From: Heliocidaris tuberculata
Lineage: Eukaryota; Echinodermata; Echinoidea; Camarodonta; Echinometridae
DNA: 64,000 nucleotides
Assembly: GCA_025618425.1 (NCBI GenBank)
Contig: CM046845.1
Span: forward strand, 6,873,491-6,937,490
Direction of reading: 5' to 3'
In this document: piece by piece, positions 55,160 to 64,000 of the stretch
Layout of the letters: each line of letters starts with the position of its first letter
Numbering within the stretch: the first letter of the stretch is position 1
The notes under the pieces: generated by a model
What the model was told of the DNA's origin: nothing
Databases searched by the model: none
The model's input: the letters and a program-made list of their open reading frames with translations, nothing else
Translations under genes and position numbers: made by a program

Positions 55160-56082
55160 CCTGATCGAGAAAGTGTAAAGTAACGGCACAATAGTAAGGA
55201 AATACACTGTGATCATATTCCTCCTTGAGATAAAGAAATAATGAACTTGAAATTCAAATTTATATAAAAAAATAAATAAAAAAAAAAAACAGACAGGGAA
55301 TACAAAAACAAAGATATTCAGATTATTATCCAAATTTACTTATTATTCCCCCATCAAGAGAAATAAAAGAAAGCTGACGCCTGATATTTGTTTTCTTGGG
55401 AGCGGTCATAGCGTGTATCAATATATATCTGGGGCTCGGAATCAAACCAAGGGGTCCATGCACAAGTACCAGACAGCCGAAAGATGTAAAGATCAACTCT
55501 AAAGAACAAATGCCGACTTCACAAGTAAGTTCATGCATCCTTTATATGCCAGCCTGAGCCTCGTTTTCGGACATCTCTCTAATCCAAACGGAAGTGCTTC
55601 CCATTGAAAGCAAGCCTCCCAATGTGAAGACGGACAATTAAGTCAAGGGGAAGTGCATTACGTAAAACCCTTGCAAAATGCCTGATCAAGCACATACTTT
55701 GCAGCTCTGCTCTACACAGATGCCTACTGTACAGACGAACTGCCAATAGGCCTCATCTGTGCGATTGACCTGCAAAATACTACATGGCTATATGTTCGTA
55801 GCTCTTATAGGTGTATGTACAAAGGTCCACATCCATGAGATGAAAATGAAATTGCATGAATGGTCACATGAGCCTTCTGATGGTAAAGATAGATACATAG
55901 GCCATACAATCGTACTACCGATATACTTGAGACATCGCAACTCACTGACTCACTACTATGAAAGGTCAACCACGTACATCAGACAACATACAGTTACAAT
56001 GGAATGGATATGATGATGAAATCATGATGGATCTACGTAAAGCTAGACCCTAGATAAAGCAGCCGAGAACTTGTTGTCAGCG
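55160..56082. other. Non-coding stretch
   Basis: No gene is recognised. Confidence 0.45.
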
Positions 56083-56111
56083 CATGGACCTACTACTAGA
56101 ATAGGTCCATG
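56083..56111. mobile_element. Minute hairpin, probable copy 4 of a small-hairpin class
   Basis: A perfect 10-bp stem CATGGACCTA / TAGGTCCATG has a 9-base loop. It is flanked by GTCAGCG on the left and GTCAGAGCG on the right, an imperfect direct repeat. The half-motif CATGGACCTACTAG recurs alone at about 56153, and CATGGACCTCCTACTAG at about 30325, so the sequence is dispersed. The stem differs from the CARGGAG group. Confidence 0.45.
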
Positions 56112-56272
56112 GTCAGAGCGATTGGACAACCAACAAACTTTGTGTTTTAGCATGGACCTACTAGAGAGGCACACATGCACTTATATCAAATTCATAAATA
56201 AATACAGCGTTTGATAACTTATGGTAGTATAGCTGCGGACACTAATCAGTGAAATGTGTGAGGCAGTAATGT

Positions 56273-56274
<2 letters not shown>

Positions 56275-56345
<71 letters not shown>
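56275..56345. repeat. (GA)n microsatellite
   Basis: About 35 GA units without interruption. Confidence 0.95.
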
Positions 56346-56347
<2 letters not shown>

Positions 56348-56551
56348 TTTTCCTGCACTAAATCAAAAAATAACATATACGAGGGCCAGCGCCAGTCAAC
56401 ATAACCAGCCCGCACCGACACCGTCCGTGTCCGTGCAGGGCTGAGACAGTGGCCTTCACGCGACCAGTCTTGCCTGGCCTGATTTGAATTGAAAGGGGAA
56501 AGAGAGATTCGAAAAAAATACATTAACAAAAATATGAGGAAACTTATGTAC

Positions 56552-56766
56552 CTGTTACTGTCTTCTGGTGAAGCACAAGGTCCTAATACAAATATACCAA
56601 TCAAAGTTAAAACTGTGAAATAGCCAAGAAATTTTCTAAGGCTGGTCCCTGGACGGTCTGATGGAGTAACGCGATATCGGTAGGCAATCGCACTGATTTT
56701 GAAAGTAACAGGTGCACGGCTGTCGTCTGCCCCTGTGTGAGAGTTCCCGCCGTTGATGGGGTACAT
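56552..56766 (-). CDS. Candidate first coding exon of a single-pass membrane protein
   Basis: On the minus strand an ATG at 56766 begins MYPINGGNSHTGADDSRAPV. It continues through a basic stretch (YRYRVTPSDRPG, SLRKF) into a hydrophobic segment (FLGYFTVLTLIGIFVLG), then CASPEDSNR. A good donor (AACAG|GTACAT) follows at 56551, leaving phase 2. The topology suggests a cytoplasmic N-terminus of about 50 residues and a signal anchor. Start context is weak. Another ATG lies five codons upstream, and an internal acceptor (CTCTCACACAG) could instead open the exon at ADDSR. The region is less AT-rich than its flanks. The family is not recognised and no partner exon was found. Confidence 0.45.
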
Positions 56767-56769
56767 CAA

Positions 56770-58537
56770 AAATGAACACATACGAAATGAAACACGAATT
56801 AATCCATAACTTTGAAAAATGATAATGTAAAAAAAAATAAATAATAAATAAACGTTTTGGAAGACAAATGATACATACAAAAAAAGAAAAACATTTCGCC
56901 AACTGAAGATCATAAACATCAAAACGGGGGAAGTATCATTTTTAAATAATTTTGAGAAAGAGCATTGTAGGCGTAGCTCAAAGGCGATAACGCTTTGCAC
57001 GTTTAACGAGATTTGGAAAATAATAATTTCCAGGCCTCAGAGGAAATCGACAGAGTAGGAGGGGATCCAAATATACAGGAAAGTACTTCGAATTCGTAAG
57101 TGGGTAATCATCTCAAAGTCACGTTGAATAATAATTGGTTCGTGTCAATTCTTGGGTTACAGTGATAAAAATGGTAAGAACCCTGCTACGTGAACTAATT
57201 TCATCCAACATAGACGATTCTAATAGAAAACAGTGTCTCTAAAAAATTATAAAACAAACAAACAAACAAACAAACAAACGCTGAAATCATCATTAAAATG
57301 TAATTTCTTTTAAATGTACTAGTACTCTAATTTGCCTGATTATTGGTATATCTACGATGCGTTTTTGAATTGCTATAATCTAAACACGAATTCCACAACG
57401 AGTGGACCAAGTATCAAGTACAAGGTTGAATATATTCAACTATTGATACATTTTCACACTCTTTTTAACAATCTTTATATTTGTTTTCTTTCCAATACAT
57501 TCCAACAAGCACTTTAATACCACTCTTCTGCACAAATCAAACGTTTCCTACTTGATTGATTAACTTTGTGAAAAATTGTAAAATCAGCTCAAATGCCAGT
57601 GAATTGTGTGCAGTCCTCTAACTACATATATAATTAAGGATATGTGAAAGTATGAGAGAAAATGGAACCCGTTTATTATCCTAAAAAAGAGAAAATCGCG
57701 ATCAATCGCTAGCGCAAGTCGCTCGGCTTCTTCGCTGCGCTGCAGTCACAAAAACCAAGCACCAGCGCTTGGCGATTTCAGAGCGGCTTTCCAGCCCGTA
57801 CGGTATTCTGTGATAGAGCGAGGTATGCCAACCGTAAGAGTTCTTTAGGGTTCGGTGGTACTCTATCCCGACATCAATGTTCAATCGTAAATATCTTGAT
57901 ATATAAACGACCGATCAGCTTATAAAACTCAGGCGATTCCTGTCTGAGCTAAAGGTTTGCAATTATGATTACAGCATTAGCTGGAACAGTGATTTTTTTT
58001 TTCAATCCTGGGCAAAGTTAATCAATGCCGATGTATTCCTTTCAATAACTCTAAAATGACATTTGATATTTCTCTCGAAAATAAGACATATTTTTTCTAC
58101 ATTGCTATCAAATTTACTTTGATTTATGACTAATCAGTCTTTCATAATTCGCCAAAGTGCGTCGGTCAAAACTTTATGACCTCGATATTGAAATCGAATC
58201 ATATATATATATATATATATATACCTTCTCAACTTTCCTCCAAAACAAGAATGCCGAGACGATCAGAGGTCACTAAAATAGACCTCGGCGATAGGATAAA
58301 TGGTTTGTGTTTCAGTTATCGAAATAAGTCATGCTGATACGGACGAATAAATCATCTTCAAAGCTAAATCAACAACAAATTTCTTTATAGCATAGCAATA
58401 TCGGAGAAAGTCAGGTGGTATCAAAACCTCTGATCAAATCTTGGTGGTCTGATTGTGAAAATGTTTTCTTTATATTTTGGAAGATGATTAATGATTAAGA
58501 ATTGTCAAGCCAGACATAGAGGAATATTCATCTGGGT
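56770..58537. other. Non-coding stretch with small repeats
   Basis: A CAAA repeat (57252-57280) and an AT microsatellite (58201-58222) are visible. A GC-richer patch at 57690-57880 has an acceptor-like site on the minus strand but no matching donor, so no exon is called. Confidence 0.45.
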
Positions 58538-58678
58538 CCCGTTTCATAAAATTTGTTATCAGTAACAACTGCCGCATTTCTATGACAAATTTGCTCTCTG
58601 CCAATCAGATGCAAGGATTTCAGTAGCTTATAACAGTTATTGCAACTTGTTATTGATAACAAGTTTTATGAATCGGGG
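58538..58678. mobile_element. Palindromic MITE, family B copy 3
   Basis: The ends CCCGTTTCATAAAATTTG and CAAGTTTTATGAATCGGGG are inverted. The arms carry GTTATCAGTAAC and GTTATTGATAAC. The centre contains GCCAATCAGATGC. Flanking CTGGGT and CCTGGTT may be a decayed target duplication, similar to that at 29184. Confidence 0.85.
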
Positions 58679-58679
58679 C

Positions 58680-59324
58680 CCTGGTTGTTGAACTCTAAAA
58701 AACCTAACTAAACCTATCGTGGGGTCAGGGGAATAGACCACTTTTAGAATAGGGGAGGGGCACACGTAGTGATCAGAAGTTCTCTGTACAGCACAAAAAG
58801 TTAATCCTGATTTCTTTTTTGCTGGGGGGGGGGGGGGGAGGTAACTGCCACTGGGTTTTTACCCCTGCATGTGTCATAATCTAAGCTTATATATTACGGG
58901 AGTATGTTGGAAGATTAAATTGTAATGTTCTTTCGTATGAATTTTTTAAAAATAAGCCCATCATTGGAAATGAATTTAACGTTTACGCCCCTCCCTTTTG
59001 AAGGTCAAGACAAACAAAAAAAATCTATCTACGTACAAGGGATCCCCAGATACAACCCCCCCCCCCCCCCCCCCCCCCCCATCGTCGGGAGAGGATTAAG
59101 CCCATTTTTATTTTTTTTTAAGTCAATTTCTGGATACGCCACTGATTATAATCTTAACAAAATGGTGTAAATGCCATATCCTTTGCTTGAAATAGTTCAA
59201 GAATAACTATTGCTTTTATTATGGTTGGCATCCTGGTGAGTGAGTTTAACATGTCATCAAAATAGTTCAAGTTATTTGAGGGAAATCAAGCGGTGGTTGC
59301 ATGTGAGAAGATAACCTTTTTAAT
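58680..59324. other. Non-coding stretch with homopolymers
   Basis: A G run lies at about 58825-58837 and a C25 run at 59056-59080. The sequence CTGGATACGCCACTG near 59130 is the end of a dispersed repeat of the class seen at 21487. No gene is supported. Confidence 0.45.
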
Positions 59325-59703
59325 CAGGTTCACACGAAGAGAGCTAAACTTTAAGTTTCGCTTGTAGTTTCAAAACTTTAAGTAAACCCTATGAACGACT
59401 CGTAGTTTCAAAACTTTAAGTTCACTTGTAGTTCCTGAACCATAAGCACGCCGAAACCACGAGCAGCGGGGGTCCTCGTTATAGTTACGGACCGTGTGGA
59501 CAGTTTAGCAATCTCGTTGTTAACGATGACCTCTCTGCTCATGTTAAACGACGATCGCTCGACTTGTAGTCTCAGAACAACGAGCGTCGTTGTTTCGGGC
59601 CCGTGTGAACCCTCGTCCTTGTTAGTGAGCCGTTGTTTCGTTAACTTTAAGTTTCGCTAAACTTGTAAAGTTTGGAAACTACAAGTCCTGTATGAACGTA
59701 GCT
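59325..59703 (-). mobile_element. MITE family E, copy 2 (inverted)
   Basis: CAGGTTCACACGAAGAGAGC through CCACGAGCAGCGGGGGTCCT to AAGTCCTGTATGAACGTAGC is the inverse of 38021-38394 across its whole length. Confidence 0.8.
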
Positions 59704-60790
59704 ATTGATATCATGATGTATTCGATTGAAAGGGTGTATCAAAAGCAGTCCAAACGAACATTCTGCTGACAATCTTATTGAAGTGCAGGTCGAGCGGTCA
59801 TAACTCGTATTCAGAAATATTATGTTTGCAATGGATATCTGAAGAAAAAATATAGCTCGCAATGTCAAATATTTCAGATTAATTTTCAGTTCACTGAACA
59901 ACTTTTCACTTAGGCAAACAATCTGATATTAATAAAATAAAATAAACAACTTCAACTTACTACTTCAGGATTGCTCGACGTAGACATAGCAGAATCTCTC
60001 CCAACATGCTCATGCAGACTGCGGCAAGAGAAACTCACTATGAATAATCATACCCCAATATTGTGTTCAACCAACACACCTTCATGCCTTGGCGACCTCT
60101 AATTGTTCCTCTCCACCTGTATCGAAACACCTGCACATCAAAAGGGACATGCCTGCTGTGATTGTCGAGAGGGGAAAAAGAAGAAATGGAAATATTTTTT
60201 TTCAGACCAAACTTGATTTCGTCCGGGGAAAAGTCAAGGGGTGTATAAGTGGCCACTGTAGCTAACTTCAAGGCCACTCTGGGTTCACAAACCAGCATGA
60301 GCTTCTTTTATATTTTGCACATGTTCACTTTTTATCTTGGCGTAGTTTGGAGGAATTATTTTGACTAGTACCAGTAGGCCTGTATCCTTACTTTAACATA
60401 CGCTGGGCTACACATTGAACAAGATAATACAGCTTTGAAATACACACCATTTGCATCATTATTATGTTATAATTTTATGTATATTTTTTTTTTCTATTCA
60501 ACACCAAATCATCTTCTACAGGAGCAAACTCAAACAAATGATATTTACATATATCATACAAATTATTGAAATAGCAGTACAGTATTCTTAGTCAGATATA
60601 GGTTGCTTAGAAGCAATCAAACACCGATACGATCGACTATAAATGACTAACTGCTTTTTATTACGTGTTCATTTTTGTGACTGCGCTTTGTTTTTTTAGT
60701 GAACTTTTCTGCAACATAGCTACAGTTTAGCTTTTTCTTTTCTTGTCGGATGAGAGGGTGATAGGTTGTCGGCAAGATTGACCCAACGAC

Positions 60791-60823
<33 letters not shown>

Positions 60824-62378
60824 TTCCTTTTGAGGAAGCCTCTAGAAATATCCTTCGCTTACCAACAGGTTGTCATCCACAACTTATCAAACATTTGAAG
60901 CTAGATGGCGCTATACCATTATTTTAATGAAAAATGAAAAGCAGGGGAGTGGTCTCCAGAAAAAGTTTTTGAACTTGTCCAAAACCAAAATCCCCTTCAT
61001 TCAAATCAAATTTTACAGAAGAATTTGGATTTCATAATTGAGCAAGTCTGTAAATATATGAAAGTATGTTATAGGAAATGATTATTAATTGTCATTAGAA
61101 TCATTTTATTCAAAAGGAATTCTTGGCTGTTTTTAATTATTTTATTAAGTCACAGAGCCGTCTTAGGACGTTTTGGATTTGCGGAAAATTCAGTGGCGTA
61201 GCTCGGGTTAATCTGGGGTGGGGCGCACTGGTCCTATGTGATGGATGAAAATTTGAGGAAGCAGTATAGGGCATGGAAGGGCGTGTAATATTCTCTTTAT
61301 GCCCCCCTAAACTACATGTACTGTCTGTATGTCATGTATTATTTTATTTTTTCTTCAGTGATACACACACCAATAATACATAAAGAACTCAACCCAAGAG
61401 AAAAGACTGTAAGAAATATTTCTATGATATATTCACGTTTAATGAGTAGGTAACTTGCAATCAGATTTTTTTAAAGAGGTATGCACTCAACCTGTCCATA
61501 AGGAAGTACAATTGACTGTACAACACAGCAAAGACTTGTTTATAAACAAAGACAATACTGCGGACAGAGAAAGAAAAACAAAACATCTACTTATTTCATT
61601 CTCTCTCTAAAAATGCAGTAAACACAGCATAACATGGCACAGTAATTTTTTTGTCTACACGAGAAGAAAAACAGTTTTGACAGCATTATCGACAAAAATA
61701 TCACTATTGAAAACTTGAGGAAGATTAACATAATTATTATGTTACTATTTTCAGTGCCCATAATGGCATCCAAGCGTTGACTTTTTGATAACTAGAGCAT
61801 TCCCAACTCGGTAACTTTCCCAGCTCTCACAAACTTTAATCCCTCCCACTTCTAAGACTGTGGATTATTATTCATAGTTCAAATATCGAAAAAATAAAAC
61901 ATTTTTCACAGTACATTTTAGTTAATAAAACATAAAAATTCTTATCTCTACCTCTTCAGATATTGTTACCTCAATTTCAAGTGCATTTACATGTTGTTGT
62001 AGTCATAAAAAACATATAAAATATAAATCAATAGTGAATTTCATTTCAGAAGAAGAAAAATTCCCACTAATATCTGCAGAAATAGGAACACAAAGCAGGG
62101 AGTCATGAAGACCTAGCTAAAATATATTGTTTAAAAAAAATGATATAATAGAGCATTTGGCCTAAAAGTACTTCTGATCCTTCAGAAATTGAATAAAGGG
62201 ATAAGAATGTAATATTCTAAATAGGAGTAAATTCATACATCGTTCTAATAAAAGACATTATCTGTGAGATCATTAGCATCCTTGACTCAAAGTAACGCAT
62301 TAACATATTCCTAATTCATTCTGTGCCCGTACATCAAAACAATTCAGAGTGATGTTTACAAAAATGCAAGTAAATATA
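59704..62378. other. Mostly AT-rich stretch
   Basis: A C30 run lies at 60792-60821. The sequence CAGTGGCGTAGCTCGGG near 61191 is a dispersed-repeat end. No gene is supported over 2.6 kb. Confidence 0.45.
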
Positions 62379-62460
62379 TTAACCCGTTGCCTACTGGAAT
62401 CTGGTGGTCCCTATCATTAAACCTATGGGAAATGTGAAAACTCAGTAGTCAAAGGGTTAA
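62379..62460. mobile_element. 82-bp palindromic element
   Basis: TTAACCCGTTGCCTACTG is mirrored by CAGTAGTCAAAGGGTTAA with three mismatches. The termini resemble the element at 9492-9907. No coding content. Confidence 0.6.
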
Positions 62461-63301
62461 AAACTTGACATGAAGTTAAGAAAAAACATTATGAAATGGA
62501 GAACAGTGATCAAACAGCAGGAAGAAGTTTGTTTTTTTTTAATAGAAATTTAAAAACAGATTAAAACAAAGACAATCACATCTCATCTTTTGCATCTAGA
62601 TTTGAAGTCTTTATATCCATCAAATAACGGTCGAGTACATTCTATATATTCTTGCAAGCCCCCTTCATCATCAAAGTGTCTCTCCCCACTACCCTCGTTC
62701 TCACTTATGAAAATTGGTTTCATTTGATAGAAACACAGCAGAAACATACACAAATTACATATGTTGGTCTGAACGTAGACCACTCTCCCACCCCTCCCTC
62801 TCCCTCTCTCTCTCTCATTTCCCCTCTCACTCACTCTCTCACTTACTCTCTCTTTCTCTCTCTCGTCATCAGAATTGAAGAATATAATATATATCATATA
62901 GAAAATATATTTACATTGAATTCTGACAATATCTCATTTTGCTTTCACTATTTAACTATGTTCAACTGTACAAATCTATGGTACACTCTCTATATCTTTC
63001 GAAAATTGGAAACTAGAAGAAGGAAAAGCAAATAGAAATCATTTCAAAAGGCTTCCAATCTTCCGTAATACAAACATTCACCGTCTCTGTCTTGATATAA
63101 AACTGAAAATGAGGATTGTGTTTCCTTCTGTAGGAAACAGTATGACTTCTATTGCTATCTAGAAACACCTGAGCATAGATCCAGTCTTGCAGGTATTTCC
63201 CACTCTGTAACTATCACTTAACTATTGGTTATACACACAAACTTTCACGAGTCCTGTGGGCTTTTATGAAATGGGGGGAGGGGAGGAGGGGGGTACTTGT
63301 T
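62461..63301. other. Non-coding stretch
   Basis: A CT-rich block lies at about 62790-62865 and a G-rich block at about 63272-63293. No gene is supported. Confidence 0.45.
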
Positions 63302-63686
63302 TTTCCGAAGGTTCATAACTCCGAAACACGAAATTCTCATAGCAGGGGTTCATAATTCCAAACATTTGATGCATTTCTCCAGAGGTTCGCAATTCTGAAA
63401 ATGAAATAGGGTTGATAATTCCGAAGGTTCGTAATTCCAAAAACGCACCAGAGCCCTCCTTAACTTTTCGGAATTACGAACCTTCGAAAATATGAACCCT
63501 TTTTCATATTCGGAATTACAAACCCTATTTCATTTTCGTTTTCATTTACTTATTATTAACATCATTAACCTTCGGAAATACGAACCGTCAGAGTAACGAA
63601 CCTTCGGAAAATACGAACCGTCGGAGAAACGAACCTTCGGGAGCACGAACCTTCCGAATTATGAACCTTCGGAAAAACGATGTAAC
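63302..63686. repeat. Inverted-repeat minisatellite of GGTTCGTAATTCCGAA words
   Basis: The left part repeats CCGAAGGTTCATAA and close variants about every 30-50 bases. The right part repeats TACGAACCTTCGG and ends with ATTATGAACCTTCGGAAAA, the inverse of the left start. The whole block can fold on a centre near 63470. It encodes nothing visible. Confidence 0.75.
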
Positions 63687-64000
63687 CGATGAAACAGATG
63701 AACAGAACTGGGCACATCCTACAGTATATTGTTCAATTTGTAGGAGGCTGGAGACCATGGTAAGTTAATCTATTGTTCAAGTCAAACTTCTATCATATAC
63801 ATGTATAACAACCTAGAATTAAAATATGTTCAGAAAGCCGAGTAAATGAACTGTTTTTCTGAGGGTTATCTCATATGCATATAGGAGACTACAGGAGAAT
63901 AAGACAGATTTTTTTTCTCCCTCTAATTTGAACAGAGCATCGATCACCATCATTTACCCACCTTCCTCTATTGTAATACATATTAATTAAAAATACCATG
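63687..64000. other. AT-rich end of window
   Basis: No structure seen. Confidence 0.45.

Noticed and set aside
56242..57000. 252-codon minus-strand frame read as one protein
   Set aside because: Its C-terminal part is translated GA microsatellite and its N-terminal part is AT-rich with no coding character. Only the splice-bounded middle part is retained as a candidate exon.
57690..57884. GC-richer minus-strand patch with acceptor-like TTTTTGTGACTGCAG
   Set aside because: No donor follows within the open frame and the peptide is not recognised.
1..64000. CRISPR arrays, prophage, operons or bacterial toxin systems
   Set aside because: None is present. Tandem repeats here lack unique spacers and the DNA has eukaryotic character throughout.

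Overview
This 64-kb window looks like non-coding animal DNA, most probably from an echinoderm and perhaps a sea urchin. It is AT-rich, with no operon or bacterial gene structure. It carries homopolymer and dinucleotide tracts, many palindromic miniature elements (MITEs) of types I associate from memory with echinoid genomes, and short splice-flanked open stretches instead of long genes. No host marker gene fixes the species, so the assignment is an inference.

The only intact protein gene is a 339-residue DD34E Tc1-type transposase (47157-48176, minus). It sits in a complete 2.17-kb element with inverted repeats of about 200 bp and a TA target duplication. Just upstream (43554-45059, plus) lie the N- and C-terminal parts of a DDE integrase-like gene whose catalytic core is absent. 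Four short splice-flanked segments are weak candidates for host exons: 1717-1904 minus, 7121-7314 plus, 16040-16133 minus (with a 14-bp duplication) and 56552-56766 minus. None is assigned to a named gene. A tRNA-Arg(UCU)-like sequence with a shared tail occurs three times at 48990-49755, and a separate tRNA-derived SINE lies at 11093-11360.

The rest is repeat architecture. From left to right it includes a 199-bp tandem duplication (49-446), minute hairpin insertions of about 24-30 bp with direct flanking repeats (6782, 16974, 19920, probably 56083), and two related families of palindromic MITE with a central CCAAT box (13357, 20383, 37484; 29191, 55017, 58538). A third MITE family (18304, 35341, and fragments at 44045 and 50045) has one copy nested in another dispersed repeat. 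There is a 632-bp foldback element built of inverted 53-bp units (24671-25302), a GC-rich MITE (34331-35049), an inverted pair of one 375-bp element (38021 and 59325), and a Harbinger-like MITE inserted in a 230-bp tandem array (39961-41510). Two inverted arrays of a 21-bp repeat (43275-43535 and 50828-51372) bracket the Tc1, integrase and tRNA region. The right end carries an inverted-repeat minisatellite (63302-63686).

The parts do not form one pathway. The window is best read as intergenic or intronic DNA shaped by successive transposon insertions, several of which can be dated relative to each other from interrupted repeats and target duplications.
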